Counted from the first letter of the stretch, positions 32,640 to 43,300 are shown. The stretch is 64,000 nt of DNA from Jiangella mangrovi (GCF_014204975.1 NZ_JACHMM010000001.1:4402001-4466000), one strand, 5' to 3'. Notes: a model not told the origin generated them from the letters alone. A program made the numbers and translations.

Positions 32640-33019
32640 TCCGTGAGTCCCAACTCATCCTGCAGATCGGCAAGATCCTCCAAGGCTGCACGACGCCGCG
32701 GACGCTCGGCATCGAGGAACGCCCTGATCGAGGAGACCCGGATGCGGTGATGGGCACCAACCTTGCGGAAGTCGAGCACGCCCTGATCCATCAGCTTGCG
32801 AACCTGTGGCCGCGACATCCCCAGCAGCTCAGCGGCCTCACTCGGCGTGACCTCGGCATGTCCCCGAGTGACGAGAACCTGCTGACCACGAGCACGCGCG
32901 TCGACCACAAGCGCAAGAAGCTCCGCCGTCTGTCGCGAGAGCGACACTTGCACCTCGTCACCGCCAGCATCCAGAGCACGGTGCACAGCCTCGACATCTC
33001 GAGCCAGCATCTCCGTCAT
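32636..33019 (-). CDS. Excisionase-type HTH protein, probable antitoxin of the PIN protein
   Basis: This 127-residue protein has a MerR/excisionase-like helix-turn-helix (EVTPSEAAELLGMSRPQVRKLMDQGVLDFRKVGAHHRIRVSSIRAFLDAE, about 58-107). It follows an N-terminal segment that could be an oligomerisation region (VQVSLSRQTAELLALVVDARARGQQ). I chose the ATG at 33017-33019 because GAGGAAGG lies just upstream; the frame stays open beyond, but that part looks non-coding. It is coupled by GTGA to the PIN gene, so it likely represses the pair and neutralises the nuclease. DNA-binding domains of this kind are common partners of PIN toxins in actinobacteria. Confidence 0.82.
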   Translation of the reverse strand: MTEMLARDVEAVHRALDAGGDEVQVSLSRQTAELLALVVDARARGQQVLVTRGHAEVTPSEAAELLGMSRPQVRKLMDQGVLDFRKVGAHHRIRVSSIRAFLDAERPRRRAALEDLADLQDELGLTE

Positions 33020-33316
33020 GGCGCCTTCCTCATCTGCTCTAACTGCACTATCCGCAACAACTATACGCCCCCTTCGGGCCACGCGAAGCAGGGATCGCGC
33101 TCGCCACGCGTGGGATCTCAGCGAGGAGCACGGACAACCGAACCGTCGACGATCCGGCCGGCGCCACCCCTGCTCACCGCAAGTGTCCGGGGCTCCTGAT
33201 TCACTTCCGCTTGAGTCGTGGCCGGCTCGGGTGATGGTGACACCTACAACCGTCACCGGCGTGCGAACCCGGCTCCTGGCTCACTCATCGGGCGGCAAGA
33301 TAGCGAGGCGGGGACC
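33020..33316. promoter_or_regulatory. Divergent promoter region between the PIN/HTH pair and the defence operon
   Basis: This gap of almost 300 bp separates the antitoxin (minus) from the first gene of the three-gene defence operon (plus). It is richer in A and T near 33040-33065, likely the antitoxin promoter. Frames open across it on both strands look like shadows. I see no clear palindrome. Confidence 0.35.
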
Positions 33317-35677
33317 GTGGGGCTGTTCGACCGCTTTCGGAGGCAGCACAAGCCGAAGCACACTGTTCGTCCGAACGCCGGAAGAAGCGTGGTCACAACC
33401 CCGCTCCCTGTCGCGCCGTCCACACCTCCCAGGCCACCAGCGCCGCCGACTCCCGCACCTGCTGCGGCGCCAAGACCGCCGCAGCGTCTCAGCCAGCCGG
33501 ATGCCAGGCCTGGGGCGCAGGGGCTGGGCGTCCAGCAATTGACCAAGTACGCGCAATGGGTGGGCCCTAGCTCGAGCATGAGGGTGGCCGGCTACACACT
33601 GCCGGGCGGAATGCTCTACATCGGCCATGGCTTGCGATCGCCACGGGGCGACGTCGAGCCGGCGCAGATAGACCCCACATTGAAGGTGGCGGTCCGCAAC
33701 GTCGACACGTTCGGCGCCACCATGGGCTACTGGCCGAGCTATCACAAGATCAGCCCTGAGGCCCGCGCAGGCTACTTGATCTGGCTGGCCGGTGGCCGCC
33801 GGGATCCCCACGCCTACATCGGCTTCGTCTTCCTGTTCTTCTACGGTTTGGAGCGACGTGCACTCGTCGACATCCCGGCGGATGAACGGCTGAAGATTGA
33901 GCTCCCGCTCTTGCGGGCAGAGGTCCAACGGCTGCTCGGCATCTACGGGGGCAACAACTCCTTCCGCGGCTATGCGACGAAGTTTCTGGATGTCCTGGAC
34001 CTTCAGCTGGCCCAAGGCGGATCGAACGCGGCGTCGCCACCCCCGCTCGACCCCGAACGTCACTGGGTGCCGCCTCTGTCGCTGATGGCCGAGGTCGGGA
34101 GGCTTGCATCGGCAGGAAGGCCGGTGCCGGCGGAATGGGCCTTGGCCTGGGCGTGGTATCACCCCGAGATCCACCTGAGAACGTCGGCCACTCGGTGCAC
34201 GAAAGAGTTCACGGCGTTGTTCACCTCCCGATACCGCGCTGCGCATGGCGACGGCATCAGGGTGCGACCGGGGAAGTCGAGGATCCAGTTCGACTACTAC
34301 GCCGCGTCCGCCGGTCTCGGATCCGCCCAGGTCTCGATGGACGCTCCGGACGTGTTCGCCCAGGCAGCGCCACGCAAGCACCTGGAGAGCCTGGTCGAGT
34401 CGGTGAGCGCCGACCTCGACGCCTACAGTCGTTTCCTCGGGCGGAACCCGAGCGGTGGGTCGAGCTTGGCCGCGGCGGCATTGTTGCCGGATGACCTCAG
34501 GGGAGCTCAGTCGCCCGAAGTGGTTGCACTGATCCAGTGGGGCACTCGACTCGCGGAGTCGGGCATCGCAACGACGGGCGCTGATGTCTTGTCGCGGTGG
34601 CCGTCGAAGGCTTCGGACCGGCTCGCCAAGCCGGAGACCGTAGCTCTGGCCCGGCTGCTGGGCCGGCACGGACTCGGCATCGAACCGGATGTCCGCCTCG
34701 GCGGACCGGCGATCCTGGCCGCGGCGAAGGTCATCCTGTTCGAGACCGGCGGCGAGGCGCCACCGCAGTCAGCGACGCCGGCCTATGCGTCCGCGGCGAC
34801 ACTTCTGCATCTCGCGACGGCCGTGGCCTCAGCCGATGGGCACGTCAGCCCCAGCGAGCAGCAGCATCTGGTCGACCACCTCGAACGAGCGCTGGAACTG
34901 ACGGCGGGTGAGCGGCTCCGCCTCCAAGCGCACCTGCGGTGGTTGACAGCGGCTGGAGTGAAGCTCACCGGCCTCTCGAAGCGAGTCGAGGCCTTGTCAC
35001 AACCGCAGCGGACCAGCGTCGCTGACCTTCTGGTCACCGTCGCCGCGGCAGACGGCGCGATATCTCCGGAAGAGATCACCAGCCTGACAAAGATCTTCAA
35101 GCTGCTCGGACTCGACCCCGCCGATGTCCACTCGTCGCTGCACGCGCACCTCGCGGGCGGCCGGCAGCCACCGGCTTCTCGTCCCGTCACAGTCCGCGAA
35201 GCGGGTGCACCCGATCCCGGGTACCCCGTCGCTTCGCCCGGCCGAGTCGGTGCGGACGCCCCGTCAGCTGCCTTCAGCCTCGATGCCGAGGCCATCCAGG
35301 CGAAGTTCGCCGAGACCGCGGCGGTCGGCGCACTGCTGGCCGATATCTTCAGCGACGACGAGCCTGTCCACACCATGGCGCTGTCCCCCGAGGTGGCCGG
35401 GGGACCGACATCTGCCGGCGCGCCAGGCGATTCGGCCGCCGCGCCCATTCCTGGGCTCGACGCCGCTCACTCGGGATTCCTGCGAACCGTCCTGACCCGC
35501 AGCTCGTGGTCACGAGCGGAGATCGAGGAACTCGCCGAGGAGGGCCATTTGATGCCCGACGGAGTCCTCGACACGATCAACGAGTTCGCCCTCGACATCG
35601 CCGGCGAACCGCTCCTCGAGGAGGACCAGCTCGACATGTTTACCGTCAACGACTACGCGCGCCAGGAGCTGCAGTGA
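33317..35677 (+). CDS. sngA: TerB-domain protein, Shango SngA-like
   Basis: This 786-residue protein fits SngA, the TerB component of the Shango anti-phage system. After a Pro-rich linker (residues 30-65) comes a TerB_N-type region (GYWPSYHKISPEARAGYLIWLAGG, near 137). The centre has two TerB-like helical repeats, each with an acidic loop (ASADGHVSPSEQQ near 504; AAADGAISPEEI near 575). The end is TerB_C-like (LTRSSWSRAEIEELAEEGHLMPDGVLDTINEFALD). GTG at 33317 follows GAGGCGGGG; the frame extends upstream without family match. Its stop overlaps the ATPase start by one base (TGATG). Its biochemical role is unknown; TerB domains are linked to stress and defence islands. Confidence 0.82.
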   Translation: MGLFDRFRRQHKPKHTVRPNAGRSVVTTPLPVAPSTPPRPPAPPTPAPAAAPRPPQRLSQPDARPGAQGLGVQQLTKYAQWVGPSSSMRVAGYTLPGGMLYIGHGLRSPRGDVEPAQIDPTLKVAVRNVDTFGATMGYWPSYHKISPEARAGYLIWLAGGRRDPHAYIGFVFLFFYGLERRALVDIPADERLKIELPLLRAEVQRLLGIYGGNNSFRGYATKFLDVLDLQLAQGGSNAASPPPLDPERHWVPPLSLMAEVGRLASAGRPVPAEWALAWAWYHPEIHLRTSATRCTKEFTALFTSRYRAAHGDGIRVRPGKSRIQFDYYAASAGLGSAQVSMDAPDVFAQAAPRKHLESLVESVSADLDAYSRFLGRNPSGGSSLAAAALLPDDLRGAQSPEVVALIQWGTRLAESGIATTGADVLSRWPSKASDRLAKPETVALARLLGRHGLGIEPDVRLGGPAILAAAKVILFETGGEAPPQSATPAYASAATLLHLATAVASADGHVSPSEQQHLVDHLERALELTAGERLRLQAHLRWLTAAGVKLTGLSKRVEALSQPQRTSVADLLVTVAAADGAISPEEITSLTKIFKLLGLDPADVHSSLHAHLAGGRQPPASRPVTVREAGAPDPGYPVASPGRVGADAPSAAFSLDAEAIQAKFAETAAVGALLADIFSDDEPVHTMALSPEVAGGPTSAGAPGDSAAAPIPGLDAAHSGFLRTVLTRSSWSRAEIEELAEEGHLMPDGVLDTINEFALDIAGEPLLEEDQLDMFTVNDYARQELQ

Positions 35678-37056
35678 TGCCCCAGGGTCAGGCCCTCACG
35701 GGAGGAACCGCCGAACGAATCCGGCCTCGTGACCGCGACACACTCATCAATGGCCTGCGTGCCGGAGTCGTTCCTCGCGTGGGGCAGCAGCACATCCAAG
35801 TCGGCCGCGTGAACGAGCTCAATGCGATGCTCGTCGATATCGACCGCATCGCCGACAACGGAGCGACCGCGCGGTTCGTCATCGGTGAGTACGGGTCCGG
35901 AAAGACATTCTTCCTCCACCTCGTCCGGTCGGTCGCGCTGCAGCGCAGGCTCGTCACGACCCATGCGGACCTCTCCCCCGATCGGCGGCTGCACGCCACC
36001 GGAGGGCAGGCACGTTCCCTCTACAGCGAGCTCATGCGGAACATGTCGACCCGCGCGAAGCCTGACGGCGGCGCGATGGGCAGCGTCGTCGAACGGTTCG
36101 TGACCGGCGCCCTCACCGAGGCCGCTACCCAGGGTCTTCAACCGGAGGCGGTAATCCGGGGTCGCCTCAACCAGCTGAGCGAACTGACCGGCGGATACGA
36201 CTTCGCCGAAGTCGTTGCAAAGTACTGGCAGGGTCACGACACGGGTGACGAGCAGCTGAAGTCGGACGCCGTTCGGTGGCTTCGCGGCGAGTTCAGCACC
36301 CGCACCGACGCACGTGCCGCGCTCGGGGTGCGGACCATCATCGATGACGCCAACTTCTACGACCAGCTCAAACTGCTCGCAAGGTTCGTCCGTCTCGCCG
36401 GCTTCGAGGGCCTGTTGGTCTGTCTCGACGAGATGGTGAACCTCTATAAGCTCCCCCATTCCCAGGCGCGGAACTCGAACTACGAGCAGATCCTGCGCAT
36501 CCTCAACGACGCGTTGCAGGGGTCGGCCGAAGGCATCGGTTTCGTCTTCGGCGGCACCCCGGATTTCCTCACCGACGGCCGCCGTGGCCTCTACTCCTAC
36601 ACCGCTCTGCAGTCCCGGCTCGCGGAGAACACCTTCGCTACAGGTGGACGGATCGACCTCTCGGGTCCGGTCATTCGGCTCGCGGCACTCACACCCGAGG
36701 ACCTTTATGTCCTCCTGACCAAGCTCGTCCATGTGCACGCGGCTGGCGACGCGAATGCCTACCTGCTCGAGGCCGACGCGCTACATGCGTTCATGCAGCA
36801 TTGCTCGAACCGCATCGGCGACGCCTACTTCCGCACGCCCCGCAACACCATCCGCAGCTTCCTGGATCTGCTCGCCGTGCTCGAGCAGAACCCCGACCAG
36901 CAGTGGGACGAAATCATCGAGGCCCTTCCCGTTCAACACGAGACGAATCCGGACCTCGAGCCGCTGCCCGAGGACTCAGCCAGCGACGGATCCCGAGAGC
37001 TGCCGGTGCGGCAGGTCGCTGACGAGGACGACGAACTGCGGTCGTTCAAGCTCTGA
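35677..37056 (+). CDS. sngB: BrxD-like (DUF2791) ATP-binding protein, Shango SngB-like
   Basis: This 459-residue P-loop ATPase resembles the BREX protein BrxD and fits SngB of Shango. Near the start are GQQHIQVGRVNEL and the Walker A RFVIGEYGSGKTFFLHLV (K76). Walker B is GLLVCLDEMVNL (D251, E252), and a sensor-like segment reads GFVFGGTPDFLTDGRRGLYSYTALQSRL. The ATG at 35677 overlaps the upstream stop and has AGGAG before it; the stop overlaps the next start (TGATG). All three genes are therefore translationally coupled. In BREX type 2, BrxD also sits beside an Lhr-like helicase, but no pglX, pglZ or brxC-like gene is present here. Confidence 0.85.
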   Translation: MPQGQALTGGTAERIRPRDRDTLINGLRAGVVPRVGQQHIQVGRVNELNAMLVDIDRIADNGATARFVIGEYGSGKTFFLHLVRSVALQRRLVTTHADLSPDRRLHATGGQARSLYSELMRNMSTRAKPDGGAMGSVVERFVTGALTEAATQGLQPEAVIRGRLNQLSELTGGYDFAEVVAKYWQGHDTGDEQLKSDAVRWLRGEFSTRTDARAALGVRTIIDDANFYDQLKLLARFVRLAGFEGLLVCLDEMVNLYKLPHSQARNSNYEQILRILNDALQGSAEGIGFVFGGTPDFLTDGRRGLYSYTALQSRLAENTFATGGRIDLSGPVIRLAALTPEDLYVLLTKLVHVHAAGDANAYLLEADALHAFMQHCSNRIGDAYFRTPRNTIRSFLDLLAVLEQNPDQQWDEIIEALPVQHETNPDLEPLPEDSASDGSRELPVRQVADEDDELRSFKL

Positions 37057-40000
37057 TGCTGTCCGATGCCGCCGCCGGGCACGCGGATCCGGCTCGCGCC
37101 TTCGGCCGGCTGCACCCCGGTGTCCAGCGGTGGATCTGGAACCAGGGTTGGACGAGCCTACGGACGGTTCAAGCGCTGGCGGTCGAGCCGATCCTGTCCG
37201 GACGCGACGTTCTCATCTCGGCGGCGACGGCGGCGGGTAAGACCGAGGCGGCATGGCTGCCCATTTGCTCGGACATCGCCGAGCATGCCGGCGACGGCGC
37301 GCCGGGGATCAAGGCCATGTACGTGGGACCGCTGAAGGCCCTCATCAATGACCAGCACCTGCGGCTGGAGACTCTGGGCGAGAGCGCGGACATCCCTGTG
37401 CACAGGTGGCACGGGGACGTCCCCGGAAGTGCGAAGCGGAACGTCCGCACCAATCCCGACGGTATCCTTCTCATCACGCCCGAATCGCTGGAGGCGCTGT
37501 TCGTCCGCGACGGCTCCCGGGTGGCGCGGATCTTCGCCGGGCTGCGCCACGTCGTCATCGACGAGTTCCACTCGTTCATCGGGTCAGAGCGCGGCGCCCA
37601 GCTTCAGTCGCTCATGCACCGCATCGATAGGGTTGTCGGCCGTCGCGTCCCCCGGATCGGCCTGTCGGCGACGCTGGCCGACCTGAGTGACGCTGCCGAC
37701 TTCCTTCGCCCCCGCAACGGACCGAATGTCGCGCTGGTCGTGTCGCCCTATGACGAAGGTGCCGAGATTCGCCTGCAGGTCCGCGGATACGTGCGGCACG
37801 ACCCGGTGACACCGCCGACGCCGGCGCCCTCCCCGGCCAGCCATCCTGAGGAACATGACGACGACATCGCCGGTCACCCCAACGACGCGAAGGCCATCGG
37901 TGACCATCTGTTTCGCACGCTCCGAGGCAGCGACAACCTCGTCTTCGCGAACAGCCGCGCATCCGTCGAGGCGTACACCGACATCCTGAGCCGCCTGAGC
38001 GCCGATCAACGAGTCCCCAACGAGTTCGTCGCCCACCACGGCAACTTGTCGAAAGAGCATCGCGAGGACATCGAGGCCAGGCTCCGTTCGTCCGAGACGC
38101 CGGCCACCGCCATCTGCACCTCGACTCTGGAGATGGGCATCGACATCGGCTCGACCGACTCCGTCGCCCAGGTCGGCGCGCCCCCGGGTGTCGCCGCCCT
38201 CCGCCAGCGTCTCGGGCGATCGGGCCGCCGAGGCAAGCCCGCGACCCTCCGCGCGTACATCTCCGAGCCGGAAGTCACGGATCGGACTCCGCCGGCGGAC
38301 ATGCTCCGCGCCCGCCTGTTCCAAACGGTCGCGATGACGGAGCTGATGCTCAACGATCGCTGGTACGAGCCGCCGAACCTCTCTGATCTACACCTGTCGA
38401 CTCTGGTCCAGCAGGTTCTGTCCGTCATCGCGCAGCACGGCGGAGCGACCGCGGTGGAGCTCTACGGTGTGTTGTGCGGGCAGGGCCCGTTCGCCCGTGT
38501 GGGCAGGGAGGTATTCGTTCAGCTGCTCCAGGACATGGGCACATCCGAACTCCTCGTCCAGTCCAGCGACGGGCTCCTCCTCGCCGGCCGCGTAGGCGAT
38601 CACATCGTCAACCACTACTCGTTCTACAGCGCGTTCCACTCGGCGGAGGAGTATCGGCTGATGGTGCGTGGCCGCACGCTCGGCACGATTCCGGTCGTCT
38701 ACCCCGTCCTCGTCGGCAGCTACCTCATCTTCGCGGGTCTGCGGTGGCAGGTCGTCGACGTCGATGCCGAGAGCCGCATCATCGAACTCACGCGTTCGAC
38801 GGGCGGCCGTCCGCCGGCATTCGCCGGCACCGGCACCACTGTGGCCGACGAGGTCCGGCGACGCATGCACGACCTGTACACCTCCGACGTCGTTCCCATC
38901 TACCTCGACACCATCGGGCAGTCGCTCCTCGAAGAGGGTCGACGGAACTTCCGACGGCTGCGTCTCGGCGAGCGCCGACTCCTGGACTGGGGCGACGACA
39001 CCGTTGTTCTCCCGTGGCGCGGCGACACCGTGCTCAACACCATCGCCATCGCCCTCAACAGCGTCGGGTTGAAGGTCTCCATGGACGGCGTCGGGCTTAC
39101 CGTTGTCGGCGCCGCACCGGCCACGATCGTCGCCGCTGCGCGGGAACTGGTCGCCGCGGGCGAACCCGAAGCCGCGACGCTCGCAGAAGACGTGACCGTC
39201 AAGACGCGCGACAAGTACGACGAGTACCTCTCGGACCACCTGCTGTGCTTGGCCTACGCATCCCACAGTCTCGACGTACGCTCGGCCTGGCAGACGCTCG
39301 CCCAGCTCGCCGGTGAGCGTGTCCACCTGTCCGCCCCTCCGCGACTCGGCACAGACCCGAGCGTCCAGGTGACGCCTCCCCGCGTCGGCGAGACCCCGTT
39401 TGCCGTCGTCGATATCGAAACGACAGGCTTCGCCCCACTCCGCGAGGACCGCATCGTCGAGATCGCGATCGTGCAGGCCGATCCGGAGGGCGTGCCGACC
39501 GGCCGCTGGAGCAGTCTCGTCAACCCGCTTCGAGACCCTGGACCGACCCACGTCCATGGCATCCTGCCCGAGGATCTCTTACATGCCCCGACCTGGGTGC
39601 AGATCGCCGACTGGGTCGCGGACCAATTCGCCGGCCGCATCGTCGTCGCACATAACGCCGGCTTCGATCTGTCGTTCGTCAATCTGGAGTTCGAGAGAGC
39701 CGACATCGACTCCCCCGCCTGGCCGACCCTGGACACGCTCGAACTGGCTTCGCACCTCGGCAACCACGTCGACCGGAGTCTCCAGGCGTGTTGCGATGTT
39801 GCAGGCATTCCGATCGAGTACGCGCACACCGCATCAGGCGATGCCGATGCGACCACACAGCTCTTGGCCGCCTACCTGCGGCTAGCCGCGGAGTCAGGTG
39901 TCGACCTCAACCCGCTCGTAGCCGACCGGTCCCTCACCCCTGCGCCGTATCCGCGTCCAGCTCCGCCGTTCGCTGCGCCGCGCAAGGTCGTCCGTCCGGT

Positions 40001-40283
40001 CTCGCCAGAGACCGCAGCGCTCATCACCGCCGTATCGGCCGCCTACTCAGTCGGCGCCGACCCTGCGACCAATGCGTACCTGGCTGTGCTCGACCGCGCT
40101 GTCTTGAGCGCCAAGTCGGATCTCGACGTGAACCACCTCCTGACTGAGGCCGCCCGCTTTGGCCTCGACCGACAACAAGCGATCGTGACTACACATAGCT
40201 TTCTGACTCGAGTCGTCGAAACCGCTACCGGCATGGCCGCAGCCACGGCAACGGAACTGCTGAGCCGAATCGCTCTGCACTAG
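37056..40283 (+). CDS. sngC: Lhr-like DEAD/DEAH helicase with C-terminal DEDDh exonuclease, Shango SngC-like
   Basis: This 1075-residue superfamily-2 helicase fits SngC. Motifs in order: Q-like WTSLRTVQALAVEP, Walker A TAAGKTEAAW (K62), VIDEFHSF (D169-H172), GLSATLADL, STLEMGIDIGSTD and motif VI LGRSGRRGK (386-394). An Lhr-type accessory region follows. The last 290 residues form a 3'-5' exonuclease of the RNase T/DnaQ type: VVDIETTGF (D786, E788), NAGFDL (D871) and HTASGDAD (H924, D929), a complete DEDDh set. One polypeptide could thus unwind and degrade nucleic acid. It ends 19 bp from the convergent large helicase-nuclease gene. Confidence 0.85.
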   Translation: MLSDAAAGHADPARAFGRLHPGVQRWIWNQGWTSLRTVQALAVEPILSGRDVLISAATAAGKTEAAWLPICSDIAEHAGDGAPGIKAMYVGPLKALINDQHLRLETLGESADIPVHRWHGDVPGSAKRNVRTNPDGILLITPESLEALFVRDGSRVARIFAGLRHVVIDEFHSFIGSERGAQLQSLMHRIDRVVGRRVPRIGLSATLADLSDAADFLRPRNGPNVALVVSPYDEGAEIRLQVRGYVRHDPVTPPTPAPSPASHPEEHDDDIAGHPNDAKAIGDHLFRTLRGSDNLVFANSRASVEAYTDILSRLSADQRVPNEFVAHHGNLSKEHREDIEARLRSSETPATAICTSTLEMGIDIGSTDSVAQVGAPPGVAALRQRLGRSGRRGKPATLRAYISEPEVTDRTPPADMLRARLFQTVAMTELMLNDRWYEPPNLSDLHLSTLVQQVLSVIAQHGGATAVELYGVLCGQGPFARVGREVFVQLLQDMGTSELLVQSSDGLLLAGRVGDHIVNHYSFYSAFHSAEEYRLMVRGRTLGTIPVVYPVLVGSYLIFAGLRWQVVDVDAESRIIELTRSTGGRPPAFAGTGTTVADEVRRRMHDLYTSDVVPIYLDTIGQSLLEEGRRNFRRLRLGERRLLDWGDDTVVLPWRGDTVLNTIAIALNSVGLKVSMDGVGLTVVGAAPATIVAAARELVAAGEPEAATLAEDVTVKTRDKYDEYLSDHLLCLAYASHSLDVRSAWQTLAQLAGERVHLSAPPRLGTDPSVQVTPPRVGETPFAVVDIETTGFAPLREDRIVEIAIVQADPEGVPTGRWSSLVNPLRDPGPTHVHGILPEDLLHAPTWVQIADWVADQFAGRIVVAHNAGFDLSFVNLEFERADIDSPAWPTLDTLELASHLGNHVDRSLQACCDVAGIPIEYAHTASGDADATTQLLAAYLRLAAESGVDLNPLVADRSLTPAPYPRPAPPFAAPRKVVRPVSPETAALITAVSAAYSVGADPATNAYLAVLDRAVLSAKSDLDVNHLLTEAARFGLDRQQAIVTTHSFLTRVVETATGMAAATATELLSRIALH

Positions 40284-40302
40284 CAGGAGCGCTGCAGCGT
40301 CC

Positions 40303-43300
40303 TCATGAGTCGCCACCGTCAGGTGCGACGATGGGCAGGACGGACAGCATTCGGGCTTCGACGTTGGCGGTAAGCCGATGCAGTCCCAGGCTCGCAAGCA
40401 CCGCTCGGAAAAGCGTCTCGTTGTTGTCCCACCCGTACTCGTTTGCCGCTCGGCTGAGGAGAGCTGCAAGTTCGCGGGGTGGCACCTGCTCGAGCGTCCG
40501 GGGGCCAAGCTCGCGCAGCCGAACCTCCAGTTGATCGGGCAGCCGGTATGTCCGCGGTTTGACACCAGCCTCGTGTAGGGGGTTGTCGACCAAGAGCTTG
40601 CCCTGCCGCACCCCAGCGGTGATGGCTGAGTTGAGGATCTTTGCTACAGCCTTCCCGACTCGCTTGCCGCCGCTTGCCTTCACGTACGCGGTGTGCAACC
40701 GATGTCCGTCGATCGGCCCTTGGACGGCTACGACTGCGAGGAGGCCGTCCAGAAGCTGTTGCCTGGAAGCATTTGCCGGTTGGGCGACGGTGCCAGTGAA
40801 CTCGGTGTACGGCTCGAGGACGCCGTCGCCCAACGACGGGTAAAGGTGGGTCGGTCCGCCGAGATCGGCCGGATCGTATGTGAGAACACGAGTCGGCACG
40901 TGGTCATCGTGGCCAGCCAGCTCGGCAATGCTCGGCGGAAGCGCGTGGGTAGGTACCGCCACGGCGGCAGCCGGGTCCTGTGTTGATGCGGTCCCATGAT
41001 CGCCGTTGTCGTCCGAGACCGAGTCCCAATCCGGTACCTCGATGCCCTCGTCGCCACCCAGTTCCTCTTCGATCCAGCCGGAGGGATGGATCCTGAGTTC
41101 ATTGAGCGTCTGCCACAGCATGTCAAGGCTGCCGGCTTGGTCCACGTAGAAGGCGGACTCACGGATGCGAAAGAACTGCCAGCCGCAGCGTTCCAAGTCG
41201 CGCTGCCGAGCCAGATCGGCCTCGTAAGCGTCAGGCCCGTGCCACGTGTCGCCGTCGCACTCAATCGCGAGGCGACCCCTTGCACCGACGACGACAAGGT
41301 CGATCTTGTAGCCCTCGGCCGGGTACTGCGGTATGACCGTGTAGCCGCGGTCGAACAGCCGATTGAATACACGCTGTTCGAAGAGGGAATCGAAGGGGTC
41401 GACGAGCGTGTTCTCTGGCACCGCTTCGGTGCCGACGCCCTCGTCATGGGCGTGGGCGCGGTTAATGACGCCGTAGCAGTAATCCAGGAGGGCGAATCGC
41501 ATGTCTTCAGGGTTGCCGAGATCCCCCGGAGCGACCGAGTGGAACAGCCAGAGCTGGTCCTTGGCGCGCGAAGCGGCGACGTTGTACCGCTGCACGTACA
41601 GCTCCTGAGTGAGCGCTCCCAGCCGTCGGCCCGGGCTAGCAGCCGCGACCATAGACAGGAAGATCACATCTCGCTCAGAGCCTTGGAAGTCTGCTGCGTC
41701 GCCGCAGCGGAGATCGCGGGCTGTCCACTCGTCTGGCGGGATTCGCTCGAGCAGTTCGGACTCGATGGCCTTGGCCTGGGCTGTCCCGAGCAGTGAGATG
41801 ACACCGAAGGTGAGTCCGTCGTAACGGGGGTCAACGAGGCACTTCTCGATTTGATCGACGATCGCAGCGACTTCAGCGGGGTTTATCTTGGCACTTGTCC
41901 CACGTTCGTAGCCATCTACCACATGCACGGCTCTGATGGGCTCGAGTCGGTCAGCGCCGTATTGGCGCACCGGGATCAGCCGAATGCCGTCGGGTTCGTA
42001 AGCGATGCGGTTGGAGAACCCGATGATTTCGGGGACGCACCGTCGATGCTCGACCAGGGTGATCTGGCCGCCGTAGCGCATGAGTGCCTCGTCGAACAAG
42101 CTTCTCTTCGGATCTTGCCAGGCGGCCTTGTACCGGTCCCGGGCGAGATACTGGTTGGCCAGGTCACGCAACTGCTGTTGATCCACGCCAACCGCTGTGG
42201 GCGACACCTGCTTGTCGTCGCCGATGACGACGATCTTCGGGGCGAGGTACTGCAGGAAAGTGGCCTCGAGGCCGGCCTGAGATGCTTCGTCGACGATGAC
42301 GACGTCGAACATGTTCTCGTGGACTTTGAACTGCTCGGCGATGCGGTAGATCGGCATGATCCATACGGGCACGGCCGGTCGGCACCTGTCCATGGCAGTG
42401 CGGATCTCGGCGCGTTTCTGGGCGGCGTATTTGCCGGTTCCCTTGCCGAGGCGGCGAACGAGGGAGGCGTAAAGGGCGAGGTCTGCGCGGGACTGACCGG
42501 TTAGGCGTTCGGTCGAGACGGCGTGAGACCAGGCGCGGGTGGCCGCGAGGGTTTCGACCTCGCGACGGATCCTTCCTTCGTAGACGCCGATCTGGGCCTG
42601 GAGGGCGTTGGCATCGGTGGTGTCCTGCTGGAGGATCCACGCTCCGGTGGCGGCCCACATCCACGCGGCCTCAAAGCGCGGTAGCCGATCATCCCAGATG
42701 CGCTCCGCAGCGGAACGGAGGAGGCATTCGCGCAGATCAGGAGCTGCACTGAGCTTCGCGCCCAGCTCGTCCCTGCGCGTGGCCAGAGCCCGTACGGCGT
42801 TCAGCCGGGAGAGACGGGCGTATCCACGCGAATACTCGTCGTAGTCGCGGTTGCGGATGGCAAGGTGCAGCTGGTGTACGCACGCTGCAGCGTCTCCCCA
42901 CCGCGCCGCAGTTTCAACGGCCTCCTCCAGCGCGCGCAGAGGCCGACGGGCGTCGGCCCACGCGTCGCTGGCGGCCGCGGCATCGACGAGGCTGGCGTAG
43001 GCGTGGATGGCCTCCAGGTCGGTCCAGTCGGGTCGTTTCAGGCCCAAGGCGATAAGCCGTCGTTCCTCCTCGACGAGCTCTTCGCCCAGGGTCAGTACGC
43101 GCGCAAGCTGCTCGAGCTCGATGACATGCCACTGCAGCCGTTCGTCCAGGGTGTCCTCGGTCGGAATCAAAACGTTGGCCGGCCAAGCCCGGTCAAGGGC
43201 GTCGACCGTCCGTGCAGCATCGACATATGTGATGAAGGAGATGAGCTGTTCCTCTTCGACCGGCGGGAGGCCATTGATCCGGACGTGCTCGAAGAGCGGC

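Noticed and set aside
32791..33199. Plus-strand frames opposite the HTH antitoxin
   Set aside because: The minus-strand protein has a recognisable HTH, good ribosome-binding site and coupling to the PIN gene; the plus frames have none.
33317..40283. BREX type 2 system (BrxD plus BrxHI-like helicase)
   Set aside because: No pglX methyltransferase, pglZ phosphatase or brxC/pglY ATPase is present, and a TerB protein leads the operon, which fits Shango better.
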